Under the pieces are notes generated by a model. It ran no database searches and had not been told where the DNA came from. It saw only the letters and a list, made by a program, of their open reading frames with translations. Positions 23,242 to 31,278 of a stretch of 64,000 nt of DNA are shown piece after piece. Location of the stretch: assembly GCA_050015055.1 (NCBI GenBank), contig JBEKCD010000015.1, forward strand, positions 1-64,000, in the 5' to 3' direction. Numbering within the stretch: position 1 is the first letter of the stretch; every line of letters begins with the position of its first letter. The DNA is from JBEKCD01 sp050015055. Lineage in GTDB: Archaea > Thermoproteota > Bathyarchaeia > Bathyarchaeales > Bathycorpusculaceae. The translations under genes were made by a program, and so were the position numbers.

Positions 23242-23628
23242 ATGTCTGCCCCTGATGATTTGAAAAACCTACTTGGCCCAGACGAGAAGGTTGAGTTGTA
23301 CATTCCGCAGAAGATCTATCATCCTAAGATCAACATCGACTCTGTGGTCATTACGAATGAGCGGATAATTCTGCGGCACCCGCACGCGCTTGGGTTGAAG
23401 AAGGATTACACCGATTATAATTACAGGGACGTCGCAAACGTAGTGTTGGACAAGGGAATAATGCGGTCAACCATCAAGCTGACGCTGAGGTTCGGAGGAG
23501 AACCGCTGTCTTTGAACGACCTACCCAACGCGGACGCAGAAAAAGCCTACGCAGTCATCAGGGAGAATGTAGACAGGTTCCAAGCGCCTCCTTCAACTGG
23601 ATACGCCAGTGACCTTCCGCCCAGATAA
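23242..23628 (+). CDS. PH-like domain protein
   Basis: 128 residues from the ATG at 23242. The pattern GPDEKVELYIPQK, then VVITNERIILRHP and YRDVANVVLDKGI followed by strand-rich TIKLTLRFGGEP matches bacterial/archaeal PH-like domains (YdjI/YokE/bPH type), small beta sandwiches with a C-terminal helix (DAEKAYAVIRENVDRF). The frame is open upstream to 23113 but that part is non-conserved in character and contains GCGC motif DNA. The stop is directly followed by a GTGCGCGC motif. Confidence 0.75.
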   Translation: MSAPDDLKNLLGPDEKVELYIPQKIYHPKINIDSVVITNERIILRHPHALGLKKDYTDYNYRDVANVVLDKGIMRSTIKLTLRFGGEPLSLNDLPNADAEKAYAVIRENVDRFQAPPSTGYASDLPPR

Positions 23629-23663
23629 CGTGCGCGCTTTAGTGTTTGTTGGGTGGCCATAAG

Positions 23664-24257
23664 ATGTCTAATGTTAGGATGAGAAAAGAAATGGGGGACA
23701 AAATCGATTTGGGGGCTAAGGTTCCGTCATATCCGATGCCTGTGGTTTTGGTTGGGGCAAAGGTTAAGGGGAAGGCAAATTTCTTGGCTGTTGCGTGGTT
23801 TACGGTTGCGGCGCATACACCGCTGAAGGTGGCTGTTGCGCTGAATAAGGCTCACTACACGAATCAAGGTGTAAAAGAGAACAAAACGTTTAGCGTCTGT
23901 GTACCTTCAGAGGATATGATAGAAGCTACTGATTATTGTGGGCTGTTCTCAGGATCCAAGGTAGACAAATCTAGGGTCTTTGACGTGTTTTATGGCAAGT
24001 TGAAGACTGCCCCTATGATAACGAAGTGTCCGGTGAATGTCGAATGTAGCCTGGACAAGGTTATAGATGATGGCTCACACGAGATGTTCATCGGAGAAAT
24101 CGTATCCACGTACACAGAAAAAAAGTACATGACAGATGAGGCTGTTGACCTCAGAAAGACCAGACCATTCCTATTATCACTGAACGACCGGCAATACTAC
24201 GCGCTTGGTGAACCTGAAGCAAAAGCTTGGACTGCAGGCAAGAATTATAAACCATGA
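23664..24257 (+). CDS. Flavin reductase family protein
   Basis: 197 residues from ATG 23664. The family signature for FMN binding is visible: YPMPVVLVGAKVKGKANFLAVAWF (pieces), VAVALNKAHYTNQGVKENKTFSVCVPSE, then DYCGLFSGSKVDKS and ECSLDKVIDDGSHEMFIGEI. Members bind FMN and reduce flavins or ferric chelates (DIM6/NTAB). The electron acceptor is unknown. Monocistronic, with a GGGTGG stretch before the start. Confidence 0.88.
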   Translation: MSNVRMRKEMGDKIDLGAKVPSYPMPVVLVGAKVKGKANFLAVAWFTVAAHTPLKVAVALNKAHYTNQGVKENKTFSVCVPSEDMIEATDYCGLFSGSKVDKSRVFDVFYGKLKTAPMITKCPVNVECSLDKVIDDGSHEMFIGEIVSTYTEKKYMTDEAVDLRKTRPFLLSLNDRQYYALGEPEAKAWTAGKNYKP

Positions 24258-24317
24258 AGCGCACGCGACCTGGAGACGAAACGTTCTAACAGTAATGGAA
24301 AGCAGAAGGGCCAACGT

Positions 24318-25304
24318 TTAATCTTTTCCCGCTGGTGACCGGTGAGGTGAAGAATTCGAACGTGCAGTGCTTGCTCTTTCTCGAAGATCGGTGCACATGT
24401 GACAGATGTTGTAATATCCCTCAGGCCTTGGCTCGATGCCTCTCTTCTTTGCCCATTTTATCAGTCCGTCCATGCCTTTTTCGACTATTGATTTGGATTC
24501 AGAAATTTTGAACGGGTCATAGTTCTCTAGGATGTCAATGATGTCAGATTTGAACGCGTTTCCGATGTGAAAATTCTCGCAGACAGCAACTCTTCCGTCT
24601 GGTTCTATGGAAATTGTTTTGACTGAATCAAGCTTTTCCGTATAGGGCATCTCGCCGCATCTTCCCTTCGGCATCGGCGTTTTCGGCGGAAGGAATTCTG
24701 TTAGAGATGCGCGGGCTCTTCCTTTGGGCTGCACGCTGTTTCCTCCGCTCTCTTCCACCTGCAAGTTGCGGAGTTTCTGCAGGATTGTTTTGGTTCTGCG
24801 ATTGTACTTGTTGTCATGATCCTTAGACACGACCCAACAAGGGTTCCAGCTTACGCGCTCGATTCCTGCTGCTATGAGTGAATTTGCGGTCTTCTTAACG
24901 GTCTTGAGCGGAGTGAATTGTTGATGAAAGCAGTCAACCGAGATTGAAACTTCAGTAACCCCGGATTTCGCGAGGTTCTGGGCGATTTCCCGGATCTTTT
25001 CTGCTCTTGTCGACCAGAAACCGTTCGTGATGACGTCTCGAACAGGAATACCCATTTTCTTTGCTTGTTCGTGGATTGCGCAGACGATCTCAGGATAGAG
25101 CAGAGGCTCTCCGCCAAACGTCATTATAGATTTTGGAGCATACGCTTGTCCGACCTTTCTGACAATCTCGACAGCCTTGTCCTTGTCAACATGACCTGGA
25201 AACTTCGCTTTCTCTTCTTCACTTTGTTGGCAGTGGCTACAGCTTGAGTTGCAGAGGTAGGTTACGACGAATTCGATTCGGTCTACAACCAGATATTTAC
25301 CCAG
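24318..25304 (-). CDS. Radical SAM protein, apparent CTG start
   Basis: The first ATG (25124) would miss the [4Fe-4S] cysteines. Reading upstream in frame gives KYLVVDRIEFVVTYLCNSSC then SHC, i.e. the CxxxCxxC motif, followed by 40 residues leading into MTFGGEPLLYPEI. The frame is closed by TAG at 25319-25317, and no ATG/GTG/TTG lies between. CTG at 25304, eight bases after GAAGG, fits as start (about 328 residues). A C-terminal cysteine group (GRCGEM, VAVCENFHIGN, YNICHMCTD) suggests a SPASM-like auxiliary cluster region. Likely modifies a peptide or protein; substrate unknown. Confidence 0.82.
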   Translation of the reverse strand: MGKYLVVDRIEFVVTYLCNSSCSHCQQSEEEKAKFPGHVDKDKAVEIVRKVGQAYAPKSIMTFGGEPLLYPEIVCAIHEQAKKMGIPVRDVITNGFWSTRAEKIREIAQNLAKSGVTEVSISVDCFHQQFTPLKTVKKTANSLIAAGIERVSWNPCWVVSKDHDNKYNRRTKTILQKLRNLQVEESGGNSVQPKGRARASLTEFLPPKTPMPKGRCGEMPYTEKLDSVKTISIEPDGRVAVCENFHIGNAFKSDIIDILENYDPFKISESKSIVEKGMDGLIKWAKKRGIEPRPEGYYNICHMCTDLRERASTARSNSSPHRSPAGKD

Positions 25305-25419
25305 ACAAATTGCCTTCTACATCTATTCGTAACAGAGCCAAGCTGGACTATAACTTTTCTCCTGAGCAACTAGACATAGCGCGCGCTTGCACCATAGCCC
25401 TGCAAAGTCGCTGCCTTTT

Positions 25420-25531
25420 TTTACTTGTAATGTCAGATGTAATCTGTAAATGTAACAAACCATGGAGAAAATCAGGCTGGAAGGCTGTTCAGAGTGGACT
25501 CGGCCTGTTTACTTGTAATGTCAGATGTAAT
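25420..25531. repeat. 24-bp direct repeat encoding a radical-SAM-like Cys motif
   Basis: The same 24 bases occur at 25420-25443 and 25508-25531. In one frame each copy encodes FTCNVRCN, which resembles the start of a CxxxCxxC motif; the second copy continues FQCMSQGLGG. The surrounding 25305-25681 has no convincing gene, so these look like remnants of a duplicated gene start. A GCGCGCGCT motif lies just upstream at 25378. Confidence 0.55.
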
Positions 25532-25681
25532 TTTCAATGTATGAGTCAGGGACTAGGTGGTGTTGCCCGCGGTACAAAGTCAGAGTGGTTAGGTCCGGCA
25601 GGCCTACTTGAAGGCGAGATACGATAGTCTGGGGTGGGAAAATTCTAGAGAACGGTTCGCGCGCTGAGCCGAATGCGTCTC

Positions 25682-27043
25682 TTATGGCGGCGGTTTCACT
25701 TCGGGACTTGGGGGTGTATACTGTTGACCGCTGCTTGTGTCGGATCCGGAACGCCTGCTACGGGTTATGAATACCACCGCTATTGCTATGACCGCTATAA
25801 TCACCACTACTATCGCTATGGTGGAGTATGGGATGGAGAATGGTGACGACTGTGGCATCACGCTGTTTCCTGAGGAGTCGGTTTTGACTAGAAAGGCGTC
25901 GTAGCTGCCGGCGCCGTAAGAAGCTGTGAATCCGGCTAACGCGTAGCCTCCGTCGCTTGTCTGGACCAGGGAGTACGCTTCATCGTCGTCTGAGCCTCCG
26001 TAGGTTTGGCTCCACTGCATGGTTCCCGTAGATGTGGTCTTGACAAGCCAGTAGTCAATGTCACCGGCGCCGTACGATCCGGTTAGGCCTCCTAGTGCGT
26101 AGCCTCCGTCGCTGGTTTGAACTAACGCGTTTGCTATTTCGTCGTATGCTCCTCCGTAGGTTTGGCTCCACTGTGAGGTTCCAGAGGAGTCGGTGGTGAC
26201 CAGCCAGAAATCGTCGTCGCCTGCTCCAGTGGAGTTGGTGTATCCGGTTAGGGCGTAGCCGGTGCTGGTCTGAATCACGCACGTGGCTTCATCGTCTCCT
26301 GAGCCTCCGTAAGTCTGGTTCCACATCATGCTTCCGGAAGAGTTGGTCTTGACGAGCCAGAAGTCGTAGCTGCCAGCGCCGAAAGAGTTTGTGTATCCTG
26401 CTAGGGCGTAGCCTCCGTCGCTGGTTTGGATCACGCATTCGGCTTCATCGTCCCCTGTCCCACCGTAAGTCTGGTTCCACATCATATTTCCATGAGAGTC
26501 TGTCTTAACTAGCCAGAAGTCGAAGCTGCCTGCCCCGTAGGAATCAGTGAACCCAGCTAACGCGTAGCCTCCGTCGCTGGTTTGGATTACGGAGTATGCG
26601 CCGTCTTGTGCTACTCCTCCGTAGGTTTGGCTCCACTGCGTGTTTCCGGAAGAGTCTGTTTTGACAAGCCAGGCGCCGGTTTCACCGGCACCGTAAGAAT
26701 CCGTGGTCCCGGCTACTGCGTATCCCGTGTCGTTGGTTTGAATGACTGAGTAGGCTTCATCGTCCCCTGTCCTACCGTAGGTTTGGTTCCACTGCATGTT
26801 TCCGGAAGAGTTGGTCTTGATTAACCAGAAATCGTAGCTGCCCGCTCCGCTGGAGTTTGTGAATCCGGCTAACGCGTAGCCTCCGTCGCTTGTCTGGACT
26901 AGGGAATATGCTTCATCGTCTCCAGAACCTCCGTACGTCTGGCTCCATCCTGTCGTGGCAGCGGCGCCGAACCGTGTGCATAACGTTGTAATGAAAATGG
27001 CGAGAAGAACAACGCCTAAAATCAATCGTATCTTACTTTTCAT
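25682..27043 (-). CDS. Secreted/membrane-anchored protein with ~49-residue tandem repeats
   Basis: 453 residues. Signal peptide or anchor at the start (RLILGVVLLAIFITTLC), then eight repeats of ~48-50 residues on the plan WSQTYGGSGDDEAYSLVQTS + DGGYALAGFTNSYGAGSYDF + WLVKTDSSGN. A C-terminal span (STIAIVVVIIAVIAIAVVFI) with basic residues and a Pro-rich tail anchors it. Repeats of this kind are common in Bathyarchaeia-like and methanogen surface proteins and probably form a beta-propeller of eight blades. Expressed alone; a TATTTAAG element lies near 27085 on the minus strand. Confidence 0.87.
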   Translation of the reverse strand: MKSKIRLILGVVLLAIFITTLCTRFGAAATTGWSQTYGGSGDDEAYSLVQTSDGGYALAGFTNSSGAGSYDFWLIKTNSSGNMQWNQTYGRTGDDEAYSVIQTNDTGYAVAGTTDSYGAGETGAWLVKTDSSGNTQWSQTYGGVAQDGAYSVIQTSDGGYALAGFTDSYGAGSFDFWLVKTDSHGNMMWNQTYGGTGDDEAECVIQTSDGGYALAGYTNSFGAGSYDFWLVKTNSSGSMMWNQTYGGSGDDEATCVIQTSTGYALTGYTNSTGAGDDDFWLVTTDSSGTSQWSQTYGGAYDEIANALVQTSDGGYALGGLTGSYGAGDIDYWLVKTTSTGTMQWSQTYGGSDDDEAYSLVQTSDGGYALAGFTASYGAGSYDAFLVKTDSSGNSVMPQSSPFSIPYSTIAIVVVIIAVIAIAVVFITRSRRSGSDTSSGQQYTPPSPEVKPPP

Positions 27044-27568
27044 AATTTGTGCCCCGAACCATCGTCGTGATATAATCGTGATTCTTAAATAGGTTGCGAC
27101 GCCGTTTCAGAATGGTAGAATCATAAAATGAGCAAGAGAAATAGCGAAGTCGGCAAATTCCTGATACTGATGATAACCATTGCTTATCTTCAAATGAAGC
27201 TCAATTTCTTACGTGTCGGGGTAAGAGTTTTTCCCAGTAGCCAAGCATTGCTGAAGAATTTGCAATCGACTCGCGACAGGTTAGGGTCGCTATAGGTCAG
27301 TCGTTATGAACATCGAACAAAACTCAGCGAACGGTTCACGTCCCTTTACGCGCCAGTATCGTTGCAGATGACGAATTTTCACATGGAGAACAAAATTAGC
27401 AAGGCGACAAAGACTTCAGCGCGCGCCGAAACTTTCATATTCCAACGCGCGCGGTACAAGCATTACGCTACTCCTTCAAATGATTGTAAGATCTATCTAA
27501 GATTCACGTAATTATCGTGACAGAGCGTCTCTGCCAAATGCGTCTCTAGAGACTCACAGAACAACTAA
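27044..27568. other. Gene-free stretch
   Basis: No coding or RNA gene seen in about 525 bases, apart from the promoter region of the repeat protein near 27085 and two GCGCGCG motifs at 27418 and 27445. Confidence 0.5.
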
Positions 27569-28468
27569 TCAACTCGAAGCCCAATCCGTCAACTTCGGCT
27601 GACGCTTTGAAGTTTCCTCGAAAGAGATTCTTCGTCCTCTGAGGCGACGGAAATCTAGGAAATAGACCGTGTTATCCTCAAAGAAAAAAAGAGAACCTTT
27701 CATGCCTAGAAATCTCCCTGAAATCTTAAATTCCTTAAGTGAAATGAATGCAAAAGGTGTAGATTCAATAGACAGATTGTAGAAGCGTCTAAGATCTGTA
27801 ATTCTTCCATTTTCAGTCCTACATTCGGGGTAGCAGGAATTGAGCCATTCTGAAACACTTCCAATCAACTTACCAAGTTTGGTCAAAATGAGTGGCGAAT
27901 GGCTTCCTAATATTTCATTCATTTTCATTTGCAGTCTCATTGATTTTGGGACTGAAAACCTTTTGGATATCTCTGCTTCTATGATTCTTGCAAGTCTGGA
28001 ATTGGCGGCAATTCCTATTTCAACACCATAATCGGCACCTTGTTCCAGCCAACGTTTCATCAATCTATCTTTGTTTGATACCCCAATCTTCAAATCATTG
28101 CCAAAGGCAGCGAGATAGATTGATGTTTCTGTGCTTGAACAAAACTCTTTAACTGTTTCACATGCCATGCATTTGCTGCCATTGCATATCACGCATGGTA
28201 ACAGAGTATCCATTGTTTTGCATGCCTTGCACTGAGTTCCGGAATCCAGAAGGGTTTGTTGAGGACAAGCAGTGTATGAATGATCTCTTTGAAGGCCATG
28301 ATATCCAATGCAATACTTTTCTGGCAGAATCTTCCAATCAAGATGACTGCCCGCAAGGAGCCCGATCAACTGGTCAGAATTACTGCCAAGGGTTCTGATG
28401 ATGGCTCTCGGTGTAAGTTCGTTCGAAATATCGTAGTTTACGATTATGGTCTTGCCGATGCAAGTCAT
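27569..28468 (-). CDS. DUF2797 family protein
   Basis: 299 residues. After an N-terminal domain with LDWKILPEKYCIGYHGL come several cysteine pairs (CKACKTMDTLLPCVIC, SKCMAC) likely binding zinc, then the family core SIYLAAFGNDLKIGVSNKDRLMKRWLEQGADYGVEI (read as adjoining pieces), which resembles a GIY-YIG-like fold start. Biochemical role unknown. The ATG at 28468 is placed about 26 bases from the TATA box at 28490-28500, so the mRNA is probably leaderless. Divergent from the radical SAM gene. Confidence 0.85.
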   Translation of the reverse strand: MTCIGKTIIVNYDISNELTPRAIIRTLGSNSDQLIGLLAGSHLDWKILPEKYCIGYHGLQRDHSYTACPQQTLLDSGTQCKACKTMDTLLPCVICNGSKCMACETVKEFCSSTETSIYLAAFGNDLKIGVSNKDRLMKRWLEQGADYGVEIGIAANSRLARIIEAEISKRFSVPKSMRLQMKMNEILGSHSPLILTKLGKLIGSVSEWLNSCYPECRTENGRITDLRRFYNLSIESTPFAFISLKEFKISGRFLGMKGSLFFFEDNTVYFLDFRRLRGRRISFEETSKRQPKLTDWASS

Positions 28469-28489
28469 GTTTTTGGTCTCTTCGCTTCA

Positions 28490-28500
28490 TTTATATAATT
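28490..28500. promoter_or_regulatory. Bidirectional TATA element between DUF2797 and radical SAM genes
   Basis: TTTATATAATT is near-symmetrical. On the minus strand it predicts a start at about the DUF2797 ATG (28468, leaderless). On the plus strand it predicts a start near 28521, upstream of AGGAAG at 28526-28531 and the ATG at 28539. Confidence 0.6.
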
Positions 28501-28538
28501 TGCTAGATAAGAGTTTAATGACTTCAGGAAGTTTTCTC

Positions 28539-30128
28539 ATGATGAACATAGTTCTGGTGGACATGGGCAGTCCTAGGGACGAATTAAATGAACCATTGGG
28601 TATTGAAGTATTGGGCGCAACCTTGCGCCATTATTTCTCGCCGCTCGTGAAAGTCCGTCTGGAGTACTTGCAGCTGAGCGGCGGGGTTCTACCGCAACCT
28701 AGCATACTTCTGGGTTCCTCTTTGATCGGGATATCTGCAAGTCTTTATTCGTTAAAAAGGACAAAAGCAATTCTGGATTTGATATATTCGGCTAAATATC
28801 CTGATGGCGAAGGACCCTTAGTTTTGTTAGGGAACCTCCTAGGCACATTTGCTTACAGGGAGATTCTGGACGATTACAGGGACATCGTTTGTGTGCGTGG
28901 AGAAGGAGAGGATGCCATTGTTAAAATAGTCAAGACTCTGATGGATCTGCCTTCACGGAACGCCCGAGAGATAAAGGAAGTGCTGTGCGAATCAGATGTT
29001 CCTAATCTAGCCCTAATGAGTAGAGGTGATATAAAGGAAACCACCCGAAAGGTTGTAAACTTGGAAAAAACCGTCAAACCATCCCGGGATTTTCTTCCGT
29101 TAATTATTAAAAGACGAGGCATTGTACGGGTTGAGGCCAGCAGAGGATGTCCTTGGGGACATTGCAGTTTTTGTGCCATCTCAGCCAAATATGGAGTCGC
29201 AGCATGGAGACCCTTCCAGATCAGTAGAGTACTAGAGGAATTAGAAGAACTCTCTCGTGCAGGGGCAAGAAGCCCATACTACACTGATGAAGATTTTGTA
29301 GGTTCTGACCCTAAGAGGGCCTTGGAGATTGCTGATAGGATAATATCTGCAAAGGAAGAGGGCAGAATAGACGACAAACTGAATTTCTATATTAACTTGC
29401 CTACCAGTGGAATTGTTGGTGACAAAACCATATCTGCCGAAAGCTGTGTTGCATTGCTTAAAAGATTGAAAGAAGCAGGTCTTAGGGAAGTATTCGTGGG
29501 AATTGAGTCTGGCGCCAGAAGTCAAATCAGCAGGTATAGGAAGAGAGAGACAGCTGAAAAGAACATTGAAGCAGTTTCAATCTTGAGGGAATTGAATCTT
29601 GAGATTGACGTTGGGTTCATCATGTTTGACCCCGAGATGACATTCAGAGATTTGAAGGAGAATTTGGAATTTATCCGAAATACTGATCTGATAGATCATG
29701 ATGCGCGTGACATGAAGAAAGTCAGAGTCGAGCCTGGCACAAAGTTAGAAGAAATGCTGAAGGTCAAGAAGATAATTGGTCCGAAGTTTGACGTGAACAG
29801 TTTGTCTTATTCATATGTGTTCCTTGACCCTCTAGTGCAGAAAGTATTCGATGCGTATCAAGAATGGGAAAAGGGCGCATTAGACGTTGTCTACACTATT
29901 CAGGGAAGATGTAGAGGTGAAGCCTCATCTGAAAAGGAGAGATCCCGACTCAAGAAGTTTCTAGGTAGATTCCGCAGACTTGACTTCGAATTCTTGGAAG
30001 CGTGTATCAGAATAGCCGAGGAGTCATCTGGGGATCTTGATGAAATAGAGGCAGGAAAGAAAAAGCTTCAGAACGCAAGAAGTAAGCTGTTGCAGGAAGT
30101 GCCGAAATATCTATACTCAGCTCAATAA
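28539..30128 (+). CDS. B12-binding-type radical SAM protein
   Basis: About 529 residues from ATG 28539 (AGGAAG upstream). N-terminal ~170 residues form a Rossmann-like cobalamin-binding type domain (MNIVLVDMGSPRDELN; LVLLGNLLGTFAYREIL; CVRGEGEDAIVKI). The radical SAM motif is SRGCPWGHCSFCAI (Cys spacing CxxxxCxxC), followed by YYTDEDFVG and VFVGIESGARSQISRYRK. The C-terminal part is helical. Cobalamin-binding radical SAM enzymes often do methylation or rearrangement; the substrate is unknown. The RNase HII-like gene follows 30 bp downstream. Confidence 0.87.
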   Translation: MMNIVLVDMGSPRDELNEPLGIEVLGATLRHYFSPLVKVRLEYLQLSGGVLPQPSILLGSSLIGISASLYSLKRTKAILDLIYSAKYPDGEGPLVLLGNLLGTFAYREILDDYRDIVCVRGEGEDAIVKIVKTLMDLPSRNAREIKEVLCESDVPNLALMSRGDIKETTRKVVNLEKTVKPSRDFLPLIIKRRGIVRVEASRGCPWGHCSFCAISAKYGVAAWRPFQISRVLEELEELSRAGARSPYYTDEDFVGSDPKRALEIADRIISAKEEGRIDDKLNFYINLPTSGIVGDKTISAESCVALLKRLKEAGLREVFVGIESGARSQISRYRKRETAEKNIEAVSILRELNLEIDVGFIMFDPEMTFRDLKENLEFIRNTDLIDHDARDMKKVRVEPGTKLEEMLKVKKIIGPKFDVNSLSYSYVFLDPLVQKVFDAYQEWEKGALDVVYTIQGRCRGEASSEKERSRLKKFLGRFRRLDFEFLEACIRIAEESSGDLDEIEAGKKKLQNARSKLLQEVPKYLYSAQ

Positions 30129-30158
30129 CTATAACCGCAATGTCAGTGCTCTGAGATT

Positions 30159-30866
30159 ATGATAAACAAAAGACAATCACTAATTGGAGTTGACGAGGCG
30201 GGTCTTGGTCCAGTATTCGGCCCTTTGGTAGTCGCCGGAGTGCGTGTCAAAGCAATGCATTTGAATCTTCTACGAGAACTCGGTGTCAAAGATAGCAAGC
30301 TCTTCGGTGGCTGTAAACGAAGCAGGTGGAGACGCGAACTGGTGTGGCAAAAGGCCAAACAATTTGTTGAGAAGTTTGAGATCAGGGTTTTTCCTGCAGG
30401 TCAAATTGACAGTGCTTATCTGCAGGGAATTACCATGTATGATTTGGAAATTCATGGCGTAGCGGAAATTCTGAACGAGCTAGATTGGCAAACAACTGAA
30501 GCTATATATCTGCATCAACTTGGACAAACGAGCAGAAATAAGGTCCTGCAAAAGTTGCATAAGCATGATTATCACTTTTTCTCAGAGAGTTTCAACTTAA
30601 AAACAGTATATGAAAAGTATGCAGACATCAAATATACACATGTCGGTTTGGCTTCCATCGTGGCAAAAGTGACTAGAGACACCTTAGTCGGTCTTATTTG
30701 CGATGAGATTGGGGAAGAATATGTTTCTGGCTATGCTAATCGTAACACTGCGGTCTTCCTTGGAAAATATTTCGAGCGATGTCATACTCTCCCACCTCAT
30801 ACTAGAAGAACGCGCAATTGGCAGCCTTTGAATGAACTTGTTGCCAAAGAAGGAAGAAGATGCTGA
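30159..30866 (+). CDS. Divergent ribonuclease HII-like protein
   Basis: 235 residues. RNase HII core: LIGVDEAGLGPVFGPLVVAGV (DEAGxGP motif with Leu instead of the usual Arg), LGVKDSKLF (second catalytic Asp), and YADIKYTHVGLASIVAKVTRD (third Asp region and AASxxAKxxRD motif). Catalytic acids Asp, Glu, Asp, Asp appear retained. The Arg-to-Leu change hits the GRG-type motif that recognises the RNA-DNA junction, so specificity may differ. Possibly a second RNase H2 in this genome, in operon with the radical SAM gene. The following 30867-31278 stretch holds no gene. Confidence 0.78.
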   Translation: MINKRQSLIGVDEAGLGPVFGPLVVAGVRVKAMHLNLLRELGVKDSKLFGGCKRSRWRRELVWQKAKQFVEKFEIRVFPAGQIDSAYLQGITMYDLEIHGVAEILNELDWQTTEAIYLHQLGQTSRNKVLQKLHKHDYHFFSESFNLKTVYEKYADIKYTHVGLASIVAKVTRDTLVGLICDEIGEEYVSGYANRNTAVFLGKYFERCHTLPPHTRRTRNWQPLNELVAKEGRRC

Positions 30867-31278
30867 GCAACCTATCCTAAACTCATGTGGATCGTGTAAA
30901 CTCCATCCAAAGCCGCAAATGACAGAAGACTAGAACTACTTAGTGTCTGTCTCGGTCTTCAATAAGGAATCTTTTAAGGAGCAGGCAGAAAGCTACTATA
31001 CCAGCATAAAGACATCTGTTGGCAGAATTGCTTACTGCAATGACGGCGTTTTTCTATCCGACAAGGGGCGCGCGCACTGTTGAACAACGGGTTCTCGACA
31101 AAAGACTATAAGCTTCTTCGCAAAGGGGCTTTCAAGTTTAATTGGAGTTCTTGTCATTGTCATTATGTGTCTGGCAGTGACAAGATTGCATATTAGGGCC
31201 GGGCATGCTGCTACTGGCTGACGCCAAGACTTTGGATGTTCCAATGCATCAAGAAAAGAGACGTATTCATGAACGCTA

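Noticed and set aside
25244..25627. 127-codon plus-strand ORF with FTCNVRC motif as a real radical SAM protein
   Set aside because: Its first part is antisense of the real radical SAM gene and the motif is duplicated DNA; no enzyme domain follows.
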